Origin: Oxyruncus cristatus
Taxonomy: Eukaryota; Chordata; Aves; Passeriformes; Cotingidae
NCBI GenBank assembly: GCA_013399855.1
Contig: VXAY01004974.1
Location: forward strand, 124,001-188,000
DNA length: 64,000 nucleotides
Direction: 5' to 3'
The notes under the pieces are model-generated. The model was given only the letters and a program-made list of their open reading frames with translations. It had not been told where the DNA came from and made no database searches. The stretch's first letter is position 1. Each line of letters opens with the position of its first letter. Made by a program: the position numbers and the translations under genes. Positions 45,823 to 58,962 of this stretch are shown here, piece after piece.

Positions 45823-48800
45823 ATACTCCATTAAAAATAACAACCTTTGTAGTTATGCATGCTAAAGTATCAGTAATCAAATCTCATGCTTCATGGTGTA
45901 AGATGATCACTACAAATGTCTGGAAGAAATTATTCCCTAAGAGATGGCACAGCAAGGTGTGTTTGTTGCCTTTGAATCATCACACGTTGTCAGTAACAGC
46001 ATATTCATGTGTTAGATCATCGATCCAACAATTTGTTATAGCAAATTCTATCATCTGATGTTCAGCAAATCAGTCACTTCCAGATCAGCAAGATATAAAT
46101 CTGCTTTCACTGCAAAGTAACCACCACTAAATTTTGAGGTGCTGAGGAGTGCGAGCCTGGCCTCTGTACAGGGTTTGAAGTACTTTTAGAACTGACTAAA
46201 TCAAATTTCCAGAATCTCCTCAAGTTTTTGGGCATCAGGATTTGGCTCTGAAATTTGCTGCTTGTGGGGCCTGATTTCTCTTACTATGCCCTTAAGTTTT
46301 CTGAAACCCTTCAAAGTTGCACAAGTTAAGCAGCAAACATGCAAGGGCAACTGTGCTGGAGCAATCTCTATGACTGAATTAATGTCCCTCTGTCCCCTAC
46401 TTTTATGATGATTTCTAGGGAAATTAAATGTAGCAGAACTGTCATTCCCATACCAGACTAACATCATGTAACAGCTGGAATTAGGCAGGGGGGGATTGCT
46501 GTCCCAGTGGCATACTTCTTCACACCTCACATCAGCCTCATTTGCGACTGATGGGCTTTCAGTAACTACAGGAGTCTGGAGAGAATCTGTAGCTGGTGGG
46601 AATCCTTCCCAATAGAAGAAGACATCAATAACAAAGATGCATGATTTTTGTTGCTGTAATACAGATGTTATTAATCCTCCTGTAACTCTGGTATTTTAAA
46701 TTAATTAATGAATATTTCTAGAAGAGAATCAGAACATTTGCTGTTTGGTAGATTTATGCCAGCAGTCTAGAAATTATCCTTACAAAACTGTCAGATTTCT
46801 TAAAATTAAAATAGATTGCTGATTCCTGGAAGTGTCTTCAGAGGCAGTGTTTTATTATCACCCTGGCGCTTCTTGTTCATGCTGGCTGCTATTCAAAACC
46901 ACCTTGGCACTGTAGCTCTGGCCTGGCTTCAACTTCACATCACCTGACATCAGTAGCCTGGAAACAGTCCTTTGAGATAAATTACTACTGCACCAAATAG
47001 TGGCATAAAACTGGACAATAAAATGTTTTCCTTTCAAGAAATAACTCTGATGCTGTGAAGCTTTGTTGTCCTCTCCTGCCAGCCCCCCAGAAGCTGTCCG
47101 TGCACACTCTTCTCACAGAGGCACCCCTGCAGAGCCTGAAAACCTTCCAGAGAAAGGTGCTCAAGCATCCCTTCAGCAGCATGGCCCCATGGGGCTATTC
47201 CTCTTCCACAGGCTCACATGAGGTGGAAAGTACCTGTGGCTTGGTTTTCATGAAAAGGCTTCCAGCCCAGCACTTTCCTTCCATCTCACTGCCCGTAGGC
47301 ACTTCACTGCCAGAACATTGCACCCGCCTCCACACCCAGCACTTGGCTCATGTCACCCCCCACCGTCTGCACCAGGGGAAAGTCCTCTTAGCATTTCTAG
47401 TTGCCTGCCCTATTTTGGGTTGCAGGCCAGAAGCTGCCTAATAATGTGCACTCAGCTGTCCTGTCTGTAGTTTCATGTTCTTTGGTACAACTAAGAAAAG
47501 AAAAATCACAGGCTTGGTATCACAGCAAAATGAGCAGTCATAACCCAGGCTATAACCCACGAAGACAGAGAGCCCAGACATATGCAAGAGGGTTTGCCTC
47601 TGCTGAAACACCGCTATTCCCGGTCCTCAGCAGAGTTTCCCTGGGCTAGCTGGAAACACAGCTCTGCCCTCCCCTGCCAGCACTGAGGCGGGAGCCTGGT
47701 GTGCAGCCCTGCACACCCACCCACGCTGGCGTATGGTCCTTACAGCTGCTGCTGGCTACCAGGGCCAGTGTCTGGTGAAGATTATCTGTGCTGTAGAGAA
47801 CTGCAAAGCCTTTCTGTCAGCCCACCCATGCTGGCCAGAGCTGGCAATTACCTTGTTTATACAAAATACCTTCTGATTAATGGTTAGAGAAATAAAAGCT
47901 GTAGCATATGTTGCTCTCCATATAAAAATCATAAGTCTGTCAGGCTTATGGTGCATCTGGCCAGGAAGGGGGGGAACAAAGATTTATTCCTCCTATTATA
48001 CCCTGTACCACCTTGTTTAGGTCTGAGCTCCATCATTTTACCTATTACATCCTCAATCAATTCAGCAAAGAAATCTAAGTGTGGTCTCTGCAGCAAACCC
48101 CAGCAGGGTGTCAGAAAACATGAAGAAGATGGGATGTTTTCATGGTGACAGGCCGAGTGGTGAATCTGCAGTAGAGCCTGGCCCTGGCACAGCTGGGACA
48201 TCTGCTGGCAGTGGCCAATGAGGATCCCAGGCAAGGCATTGGTTTCACTTGCTCTTTGGGAAACTGAGGAAGTGGTTTCCTTGTTCAAAGAGGTTTATGA
48301 AATCCCTGATGTATATATGGGACTCTGAACACTTAGCACACACAGGCATTGAAAGGCAGTGTTGCCATCTCTGCTTCATGGGGGTCTGTCACACCAGTTG
48401 TACTTGCAGCCAGAAAATCCCATAGCTACACCTGGTGTTCACACACACTGACCTGGTAGCTCAAGTACCCTTTGCAGAGGTCATAATTAATAGTTCCAAG
48501 CGTACATCCAAATTTACATTTTCTAATTGCTTCTGATTACTTGTGAGGTGCAAACAGCAATGCTGGGTGGGTGACAGCACAACAAACCAAGACTTGTCCT
48601 AGGACCACGTGGAGACGGTGAAGTCCCAGGTCCCAGCCCACCAATGTAAGCCTAGAGAGATGGTTTTGTGCACTTCCTTCTTTCAAGGGAAGGGAGAAGC
48701 AGCAATCCCAGGAAAGCATGGACAGTTACCACATCAACCCCAGAAATAGGGTTAACTGCACAGGAGACTGCCAGATCTGGAGAGAGATGACCACAAATAT

Positions 48801-49119
48801 TCTTTTCCCCAGGTAAGACAGCAATGACAAAAGGGGAGGGCTAAGTGTGGTGAAGAGAGCAGGACCCAGAAGAGAAAGCTCAGTGCTTCATCATTATTCA
48901 CACTTTTTTTCCATGCACCTCTTTGCTGCAGATAAACTGTTACTAACAGTTCCTGTGGCATCATCAGAAGATGAGGATACTAAAGATACTTCTCCCTGAA
49001 AAGAAACTTGCATGCCCAAAACCTCCTCTGTTTTTTCCTTCCCTCAAATAAATCAAGGGGATCTAATAAAAGATCTAACCTCTCTCTGCAAATTTAATCT
49101 CAGTTATAAATAAGACATT

Positions 49120-49191
49120 GGGCCAGATTCTCAGCTGGCATAAATTTTGGGTCACTGAATGAAAGCTCAGTGGCATTGCACTGATCTGGCC
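49120..49191. mobile_element. Short palindromic MITE-like element
   Basis: It begins gggccagattctcagctggc ataaat and ends gcactgatctggcc. The terminal 8 nt (GGCCAGAT/ATCTGGCC) are perfect inverted repeats. The left arm is close to the consensus of the reptile/bird palindrome; the centre is shortened and degenerate. Confidence 0.65.
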
Positions 49192-50849
49192 TATTGTCTG
49201 TAATGCAGATTAATAGAGGGATAGGGCTCTAAACCAGTATCTGTAGCCAAACCATAATTTCAGCCACTTCCTTGTCAGTTCCTTGTGCTGGGGGCTGTAG
49301 ATCACAGAAGGTTACAATACAGATCAGAACAAAGTGCAAACACTTTGGTATGGACAACCCCAAGCATGTTAAAATTTGAGCAAATCCTTGTAACAAATAG
49401 AAGAGGCCCAAGAAAGGAAGGAGTAAAATCTGCTGGCGTTAACAACTCAAACACACAACAAAGTTAGGACCAGAGCAATTCCACCCATTCCCTGGTGAAA
49501 CAAGCCACTGGCAATGCTGCTTCAAGACTCCATGAGGCCACATTTCTGCATGGAAGAAAGAAGTCCTGCTAAACTTCTCAGCCTGGCAGAAAGAAACAAA
49601 AGCCAGTGAAACCAATGGGAAAGAGGTAAAACCAAACAACAAACGGACACATATTCAAGCTGTAGTGTAGAGACAATGAAATAAAGTCTCAAAGCAAACC
49701 CTAACATGCTCCAGAACTCGTGATTGCTCAGCCAGGGCCCATTAACACCTCGTAACTGTAACACAGCACCCACACAGTTATGTTTTTATATAAAACAACA
49801 CAAAAACCTATTTAGGCTCAGCAAACCACCAAAATTGGTTAAATAGTAAGATCAGCTAATAGAACTTGGACTCAATTATTTTACAAAAAGGGGATGTAAC
49901 ATGAAGCAAGGAAAGAATCCCAAAACTTTGGAAGGGTCAGGCTGGAAAAACTGATGGATAGTCCTTGATTCAGAGCCAATTATTGTCATAGCCACACAAT
50001 TTGGACCTGTGCTTTTGTATGGGAAGGGGAATATTCCACAACAGGAAATCTCTTGGGAACTGCATGCCTTGTTGTCAGTGTGCCCCAGTGTGGGAGAGAC
50101 CAGGAGAACAGAACTAGAAGTGACTGTGGTGAAACTGAGGGACTCATCCACAGGGGTGACATCCTCTGCCACTAGAGACAGGGGCAACCCAACAGGCTGT
50201 TTCTCCCTTTCAACTGATGCCGTTCTCCAGGGGCTTTCTGTCCTCATCCCTTCTGATGGGGCAGCTTTGCCTCTTGTGGTTGCAGCTCTAATTCTCCTCT
50301 CAGCTAGTGGTGATTAAGAGATGGTCCTGAACTGCAGTGTTTGTATGGAGACTTTGAATGTCTTATAGTTTGGGATCTTTGGAGCAGATCCTTTGGCTCA
50401 GTATACAAGAGAGATAAAGATACCTGTCAAAAGGGAAAACAGTGAATTTGTGTTTATAGCAAACTGCCCTGTGTGGGCTGACTTCACATCAGAGTTTGTC
50501 AAGGACAGTTCATTACTCATGACTGGGCTAGGGGCCCAGCAACCATTTGAGGAGGTGCTGGCCTTTAGTAAGGCCATTAAAAACAAAGAGCAGTAATAAA
50601 TACTCCTGTTATGCCTCCAGAAAGCCCAAAGGTTAAATGAACTGGGAATCTTCCTCCTTCCTCTGACTACAATTCCTCCTGATCACAACAGACACTGTCA
50701 AAGAACAGAAGATTGCCAGCTGGTACTTTTCTAGGGTGCACTGACAGAAGCAGTGATCAGGTTGCTCAGTTTCTCCTGTGAGATGTTATAGTGGCTATAT
50801 AGAATGCAAGCAATGGGAAAACAAAGACAAGGACTGAAAGACATTTACT

Positions 50850-50905
50850 AAAAAAAAACAAACCAAAACAAGAAAACCAACCTGCCAAACCCCAAAGGAA
50901 AACAA
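50850..50905. repeat. A-rich low-complexity tract
   Basis: A/C-rich sequence (ctaaaaaaaaacaaaccaaa and on) without structure or coding content. Confidence 0.75.
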
Positions 50906-52125
50906 AATGGCTTGCTAATTGTCTTTAAAATTTTTGTGTTAATCTTAAGCACCTTAAACTCATTTCAGAAAATCAAAATAACATCAAACTGATCTTTGAC
51001 TGCTGCATGGTGGAAACAGCAAATGATGAGGGAAGTCCATCAACCCTAAGTAAATACTCCATCGACCATTTGTTTTTCAACATCTTTTGTCATCATTCAG
51101 ACCTGTACCACCCAGATTTAAGTGAGACTTAACTTTCTCTGAAGTTATAAGATGATCTTTGACCTAGAGTTAAATAAAGATTTACTGTATTTTCAGACTG
51201 CTTTTGGCCAGCACTGAAAAAGACAGAGGAGACAGACTTGCTCGTCTAGTATGTCATTCCAGCGTGGTTGGTAGGAGACAGTTGCAGCTTTAGGTGTCAG
51301 AGAGTGCTCAGGTGCTAGGAAATGGGGTTGCTTGCGCTGCCAGTGAACACGTAGACAGCTTTTCCTATAGCTCTGATTGATAAAAAAGTCAGAATTTTTC
51401 TTAAAACAGCTCAGGAAGCAAACAGACCAAACTGCACAGTCGTGTAGCTCTTATAGGAAAGGGCACACCTGGAAAAGGAACCAGAAACAGCCACCTTAGG
51501 CAAGGATGACCAGTCAGGAGACAGATACCTGCACGTGAAGGAGGGGAAGAACCAAGATGCTCAGATGCCACCTTGAACACCCACTGTATGGACTTATAGG
51601 AGCCCACCAGGCAGGACTCTGCTCCAGACACTGCTCACTGCACTGATTTGAAATATGCCGAGGTATTTTGTGTCATTCTGGTTTATATAATTTGTTTGTT
51701 TGAGGAGGGGGTTTTTAAGGGAATAAAAGAAGTTAAAAAATAAACAGCAGTAAGACATAAGCCAGTCTTTTCACAATAAATTTGAATAGCTAACAGAGTT
51801 CACACCTTTTATTCTTGCTGAGCTCTGGTCAGCACTCTTCTGTGAAAGCAATCATTTTTGCATAGCAATTAATCTCAATCACACTCGTGGCTATTTAGAT
51901 ATTTTCACATCTGATATTAAAAAAATAAAACAAGAAAAATCCAGCTACAGATCTCCCATGGGCAGAAGTGTGTTAGGCAGTTTTTAATGTACTGTTTAAC
52001 AAGGCTAGATTGCAGGTCTGAATTAAAATAAAAAACAAGCTAGGAAAAATAATTATCCTTCTCAGAAATATGTTGACTTGCAGAAAACTCATCCCAGATA
52101 GAAATGAGATATAGGGTTCTTTCCC

Positions 52126-52270
52126 AGTTGTCTGGGAGAAGAGGCTGACTGCCACCTGGCTACAACCTCCTTTCAGGTAGTTGAAAGGAGTGATAAGATC
52201 ACCCCTGAGCCTTCTGTTCTCCAGGCTAAACAACCCCAGCTCTCTCAGCCACTCCTCATAGGACTTGTGC
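52126..52270 (-). mobile_element. CR1 internal segment, both ends missing, antisense
   Basis: Read on the minus strand, this 145-nt segment runs from gcacaagtcctatgaggagt to cttctcccagacaact. It is an internal part of CR1, with no 3' end and no ATTCT-like tail. It is the same length as, and differs at 5 positions from, the segment 53266-53410 of the + strand CR1. Loss of the 3' end is unusual for a CR1 inserted by target-primed reverse transcription. Confidence 0.88.
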
Positions 52271-53236
52271 TGAACTTAGATTCAGAGAAGTTCTGGAGAG
52301 CAGAGATGTGCTTGCTCCTGGTTACACTGCTAAGAGAAGCTTAGATCATTCAAAGTTCAAGATCAGCTCCAGGTCAGTATGTGGTGTTTCTCACTGGTGT
52401 TAAGATCACCACTGTCAGATCATGAATTACCCCTCTCCCTCCGAAGCAATTGTCCAGCTCATTCATGGTGCCCAGACCACATTCTCTTCCATTTTTATGT
52501 GTACGTTTTTAGTATTAGCCTATCATGTATTCACTTCTGTGGGAGATCAAGTTCAAGGAAAAAAGTAAATATTTCTAAACAGTCTCTTAATGCACCATGA
52601 GTTTGCCACGGCAGAAAAAAAGCAGAAGGCCAGTGCTATATGACTGCAGGACTTAGCAAGTCCTCAGCAAGGATGTGAAAGAATGACAAAGCCACTGAGA
52701 ATTGTTGCATTTTAGAAATTCATTACTTATTTGCTGTGGTCTCTGAGAGAAAGGCTAACACAGTGCATGGCAAGGTGTGCGCTTTTGTGGTAGTCAGCAC
52801 CCCAAGTGTGTTGAGTTGGTTATTTTTGGATATATCTGTCTTTCATGTGTACTCTTCCATCCTCAAAACAAAACTTCCCCTCCTTGGTACCATCTACCAG
52901 AAGCACCATTTTTTGGTCACACCTGTATGTTTGCACACACACCTGAGCTCTGCACTGCTTAGCCACCCTGAGCCCTCACCAGCCTCATCACTGAGCTCAC
53001 TGGGGGCAGTGTGGGCAGCTGCTCTATGGACAAAACCTGTGTGTTTCCACTGTGGAGCCACCTGCGTGGTGCATTTTGATTCCAAAGTTTTCTAGTGGTA
53101 GAGGTACCAATTAGTTCTTTATCAGGGGATGAAAATCACAGCACAAGTGTATCTCTGTGCCAAAAGTACTTCCCATCTAAGAAACACATATACAAGCCAA
53201 ACTAGTTGTGGCATGCAGCAAGGAGTTTGTGATTTT

Positions 53237-53652
53237 GTCCAGAGAAGGGCAACAGAGGGGCTGGAGCACAAGTCCTATGAGGCGTGGCTGAGAGAGCTGG
53301 GATTGTTTAGCCTGGAGAACAGGAGGCTCAGGGGTGATCTTATCGCTCCTTTCAACTACCTGAAAGGAGGGTGTAGCCAGGTGGCAGTCAGCCTCTTCTC
53401 CCAGACAACTAACAATAGGACAAGAGAACATAGTCTTAAGCTGCACCAGGGGAGGTTTAGGTTGGACATTACGAAGAAATTCTTCACAGAAAGGGTGATT
53501 ATACATTGTAATGGACTGCTCAGGAAGGTGGTGGAGGTGTTTAAAGAAAGACACTCAGTGCCATGGTGTCGTTGGCATGGTGTTCGGTTGTGGGTTGGAC
53601 TCGATCTCAGGTCTTTCCAACCTAATTGATTTTGTGATTCTATAATACTGTG
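53237..53652 (+). mobile_element. CR1 LINE, 5'-truncated, 3' end intact
   Basis: It begins tccagagaagggcaacagag and carries gattgtttagcctggagaac and gcaccaggggaggtttaggt. It ends gtctttccaacctaattgat then tttgtgattctat, the CR1 3' end with its short ATTCT-like terminal repeats. Relative to the CR1 consensus as I recall it, about 20 nt are missing near 53535, where ggtggtgga joins ggtgtttaaa. A 166-codon open frame across it (53129-53629) is not the CR1 ORF2 product; this is the 3' untranslated part of the LINE. Confidence 0.93.
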
Positions 53653-54120
53653 TTAGGTAGAGGATTTTCTGATGTCCCCAGTTTTCCTAGACATTTATTC
53701 TTCGTGGGCAACCACTTAAAACACTTGAACCCTTGAATGTACCTGTACTTGCCATAGCATTTGGCTCCATTCAGCTGGGTTCACATGTTTATTTTGCAAG
53801 TGCCTTGCCTTTTTGGTGACCTTACTCTAACAGCCACTGGTATCTCAGATGTATCTTTAACAAAAATAACTGTGCAGACCAAAACAGCCTTATTTCAAGC
53901 TTAGTTGTATTCCCAAACTCCACCTTCTGGTCTGAAATCTTACCCAGTGCACCTTTGTACTATTTTTATTCAACTATCTCTAGGGACTTGCCAAATTTAT
54001 ACCAAAATGTTTTGGTCTTAGAAGAGAATCTAGTATATGTTACACTTAGAGATCAATATATTTAAATCAGATTTGGTGAGCTTAAATTTGACATAATTGC
54101 GTTTTCCTTAATTGTTTGAG

Positions 54121-54160
54121 GTTTGGTTTGTTGTTTTGTTTTTGTTTTTTTTTTTTTTTC
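54121..54160. repeat. T-rich tract
   Basis: gtttg/gtttt units running into about 18 T and four C. Low complexity; possibly the complement of an old poly-A tail. Confidence 0.85.
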
Positions 54161-57100
54161 CCCATATGGTATGATCATTGGCATCTGTCTTCGTTTTTAA
54201 TCTATTTAAAACTTCGTTGGTATGGTCATATGAGGCAAGTAAATATTTTTTTCATGAGCCTATAAAACATCATTAGTTTATTTTTTCATCATGTCAGATT
54301 GGATAAGTATCCTCACAGTGCCTGCACATCTTCATGAGGCTTTTATTATTTATTTTGATTTAGACTAAACTAAAATGAAGACCTGTCCCAAAGCCCTGGG
54401 CTTTTTGACAGTCTTTAAAATATACAGTAATAAAATTGAATTAACAGGCTCCCTCAGTGATTTCCAGATGGCAATACACTGGTAACAGCAGAGAAACCAC
54501 AAGAGCATTAGTCCCTTCTGTTCTGCCCCAGCATTGGAGCAGACACATCCTTTGCATCTCTCCCATCCTAAAGTGCAAGGGCCAGAGGGCAATGGAGCAC
54601 ATAAGGTTGGGATCCAATTGTCAAAATAATAACCTTGCCCATTCCCAAATGTCAGAGGGCAACATGAGTTTTGCAGGTTCATGCTGGACTTCGCAATTTT
54701 GAGAAAAAAATAGCTCCAGAATAGATAGTTTAGCATTTTAAACACATAGAGAATTAATATAGATCAGCTTCAGTAATGCAACCATGGTGTTGCTAATTCA
54801 TTCTCTGTTTTACTTATCCAGAGTTAATGTCTCTGTGTAAACTACCCTGATGTGAATTAAGAACACCACAAAGTAGGCAGTTTACCCCAGATCAGAGGAT
54901 AGAAGGGTCTACACTGGGAGCATCAGGAAGCCCAGGCACAGATTTGCCAGAGATTCATTTTCCAGCTGATGAATCTTGAGTGATTCAGCGAAGACAGTTC
55001 TGACTTGGACACTTTATAATAAATCTCATCTTCCGTCCATTTGAAACAACCTAAACCCTTTCTCTCCAGCTTCATAAACTGGTCGAAAAAGACAAATTGT
55101 TTTCTTTGAATTTATTAAATGCCAGAAGAAGCAACAACAGAGGAAAACGTTGTCTTGCATGGAAACTCTGCACAACTTTGCCTTTGTACATCCAGTTAAT
55201 GTCACTATCATCCAGAGAAGAAAGCCACCACCAGAAGCACAAAAATTGTTTCTGCTGATGTAACCTGCGTAAGAAACTCCAAAGAGCGCAGTAACCTATC
55301 CACACTGAGCAAACCTGCTCTGAGATCTTAAAATGCACTGCCCCTGCAGTCTTTCCTAGCCGACACTCCACAGAAATAGGGAAATTTTCCATTGCAAGTA
55401 GGTAAAAAATTGTTTTTTGTCTTTGAAAGCAACTATTGAAAGCAGCCTTCTAGACTGAATTGGACTGGTGATCTGTGGGTTTGATCCATTACAATTACTG
55501 TGTCCTGAACAACAATAGTGATTGGGGCTAGCAATAGTAAGGGCTCGGTAGCTGCAGGACTGAGGCCACAGTTCTACAAATAAGTGGGCTGCTGACAGAG
55601 AATGAGCAAACTAGGCAAGCAGAGTTAAATACTTTTACTCAAGTCATTTTTCTGTTCTGCCCAGGTGATTCGTCCTCTTGCATCCACGGCCAACACAATA
55701 TCCTTTTTGGGTATGAAATGCTCCTTGCTCACTTACAGACCTGCTCCTCCCTGTCCTCCAGCTTTCCTCACAGAGCACACTGGAAAACACTCTTTTACAG
55801 GAATTACAGTTTCTTCAGTGCAAAGATAATATATTCAGAAGAATCCAGAAAGGAAATGAGGATTCTCCCTCCCCCAGCAGATCCTGATGGCAAAGGGAAG
55901 ACCTTCTATTTTATCTTCAGTGAAGTTAAGCAATACACATCAAAGATATCAACAGGCAAAGCAATTCAATACAATCAAAACACTTCACTTCTTCTACCAT
56001 TGCTGTTGAAGTACAGAGAAACAGTGCTCTAGACACTGTCATTTCTTAACTAAGGAGGCTTAATAATCTAACAGTTAAACAGCCCCAGTGCCAGCAGACA
56101 GCATCCCTGCCCATGCAGTTGTCCCTTCTTCCTCTTGTCCCAGTGCCACGCTGGAGGGCACTGGGCCCCCGCCAATATACAAGACAGATGGAGAGTGCCC
56201 AGCTGAAGCAGCTGCCTCCTCATGAGGGCTGGGGAGGCCTGGGAGCTGTGGGACACTCCGTGGTGGGGAAGAGGCCTGAGGGTTCCTCCCCTGTGGTAAA
56301 ATAAGGAGACCTCTGGGCTACCCTGCGTTGCACTAGTGCCAGATGGTGGCAGACCAGGGAGCTGTAAAGAGGTCTCTGTGGTTTCCCTTTTCCACTATAT
56401 TTCCCCTTCTTTCTCCACGGCATCCCAAAAGTGAAAGTCAAGCACATGAGCCACCACTGCAGCTGGAAAAACACTGGTATGCAACTTCAGTAAATGTAAC
56501 TGAGGTGTACCAATAAACTTGAAAACAGAGAAGTGACATTAAAAGAAAGTACATTATTTTAAATTGCAATTTTTATATGGTCACCTTTATTGCCTCACTC
56601 TTTAAAATAAATCCAAGACCTGATTGACTTTAATACAAGTTTAATTTCACATCTTGGTTTCAGTTCTGTACTCTTAATTTATTCTATGGCCAGCCTTCTT
56701 ACAGGGAAAGAGCTAGAGCAGCTGTGGAGTTTTACAGGCAGGTTATACCCATGTCACTGTAGTACAGTGGTTAAAAGCAAATTCAATTGTAGCTTCCACT
56801 GTAGAGGAATGGGTTTTGTCTTTTTTCATATGTATTGTTCTGAAAAAGTAGCAAAGATTGAAATGGAGCCATTCTTCACATCCAAAACTGTTAAGCAAGT
56901 GCATTGACATTTCTCAGTCGCATTTCAAAGGCAATGGCAGAAAAATAGGGGTGTTTTAAAGGCCAAACCCAGAGTACATAATACACAGGTGACCCACAGC
57001 AGCACCAGAGAAGCCTCCTGCTTTCAGAAGCCTCAGCATACCAAGCAAAATTTGAATTAAGCTTCTTTTAACTGAAAATTGCCGACTAATTTTCAGAGCA

Positions 57101-58928
57101 CAAAGACAAATAGCAATTACTTGCCTTGCTCCACAGCTGAGCAGTTGCTAACCTCAAGATCAGTCAACACACAAAAAAATGGATCCATTATCAAAGTTAG
57201 GTTGGATATATGTGGGCTGCCTGCTTATGCAGAACACGACTTGAAGATAGATTATCAGAAGCAACTAATATAACTATACAGAAGTGAAATTGCCTCTTTA
57301 AGCTACTGAGGATTCACAGGTCTCGTACTTAAACCCTGCCTCAACATTTCTGAAATGCAAGCAAAAGCCAAGAGATCCCCATGGACACATGGATGCACCT
57401 TGAGAGAGGCTAGACTCCACACAGCTATGCTCAGGGCTCCACATTTTCCCAGGAAGGACCTGGCAATCCAAGCCTGGAGCAAGGACTCCACTCAGCCCCT
57501 CTCCAAGGGAGCACTTCACGCAGCTTCACTTTGGCCCAGGGATGGAAGGCCTTTCTGCTCTGCTGCCACCTCCAAGCCCCTTTGACCACCCTCCTCAGGG
57601 CACCCTGTCCAGCCAAGGGCAGCCCCCCATGCCCTTCTCCCTCGCTGACCCACACTAGCCATCTGCTCCAAGCACCACGTTACTATCAGCAAGTGGCCAG
57701 GAGGCAACAAAATCACCAGCATCCTCACACGTGGCCGCTCTTACCTCAAAGAGGAGCGTCCTGCCAGCCTCTGTCTGCTGTGGTCAGCAGCGCTGCTCTG
57801 TGGAGCCCCTACTCCAGGAGCTGCAGCTCCCCCCTCACCCTGCACCCCAAGCAGAAACAATTCCCTTCCAAACACCTCTCCAACGTGCCTTGGCTGGGGA
57901 AGAAGGAGATCAGGTGAGGGCCAACACCCACCTCGCACCTGATGCACCAATCTCCCCCTCACCTGACAAAAGAACACAGCTGAGACCTATTATTATCATT
58001 GGGGATGGGGGAGAAACGGGTGGTGTCAGAAATAGGTGAGGAAAGGGCCAAACAATCTTTCAAATGGGCAGCCCTGAGGCAGCGATTCCTGACCTTTTTC
58101 TCCTTTGTTTAATTATCTCCTCCCCGGAGGTTAAGACCTATCCCTCAGTGGCTGCCAGGATAGGAGTGTGTGTGTGCCCACATGTGATGTGACTGAGGCA
58201 GGTAAAATTTGCTCAGGCGGGGCTGGAAATCATGTGAAGGACAAAGCTGCCTCTCTCAGGACCAGAATACACACAGCCAGAGCAGAAAAAATATATCTGG
58301 AATAAAATGGCAGGAGTTTGCAGATGCAGAGAACGAAAACAACCCTTGTGAGACAGCTAAGCTCTCCATGTGTCAAACACCCACACAGCCCAGCCTGGCA
58401 GGAGATCAGCAAACCTCTGCCATCTTGGCGTGTGGCTCCCCAGCCAGCTCCATGAGAAGTCAGCACACACAAACATCATATTTCTGAAGGGCTGATGTGC
58501 AAGAAATGAGCAATTCCCATCCTCCAGACTCACGGCAGAAGCATAAAATCACAGATATGACTTGAGATGCCAAATGTCAACATGGAACACATGGCTCTGC
58601 AATGCAGAGGGGAACAGATGCAAGCACAACTGCTCCTGGACACTAGTCCCAGTGTTCATAAACCTGCTCAGCTCCCAGTTCAGGGAATCTGCATTTAACT
58701 CCAGGGGCGAGTACTTGTGCTCTGGATGCTGACGGTCTTGCTCATTACTACAGCGTCTCTGCACTTGTGTAACTCATCACTAATGTGTCATTCACCACAA
58801 GGTTCCCTATCCAACTACTCACAGCTGGTTTAGCTTTGCTGTGTCCTGACTGGTCTGCAGCTGTAGCATATCAGCACATGGTTTTAAAACAAACAAAAGA
58901 AAACAAAAGCAACCCTTTTGCTCTTTCT

Positions 58929-58962
58929 TCATTTTTTTTTTTATTTTTTATTTTTTTTTTTC
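58929..58962. repeat. T-rich tract with A interruptions
   Basis: Three T runs of 6 to about 13 nt, broken by single A residues. Low complexity only. Confidence 0.85.

Larger units (their letters stand above)
30571..52125. other. Long gene-free region
   Basis: About 21 kb of AT-rich noncoding DNA. It holds A-rich tracts (31246-31277, 42197-42235, 50850-50905), MITE-like palindromes (32523-32630, 39074-39170, 49120-49191), hairpins at 43761-43796, 44107-44140 and 45789-45822, and a homeodomain-motif-rich stretch near 37080-37280. The longest open frames (141 codons or fewer) show no protein family that I recognise. I found no AGPS exon on the minus strand, although synteny places AGPS beyond this region. 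Confidence 0.6.

Noticed and set aside
53129..53629. 166-codon frame that could be called a gene
   Set aside because: It lies almost entirely in the CR1 3' region, which does not encode the LINE protein.
57355..58039. Overlapping frames of 70-128 codons on both strands in a GC-richer patch
   Set aside because: They overlap each other in several frames, have Pro/Ser-rich low-information products and lack splice or domain support.
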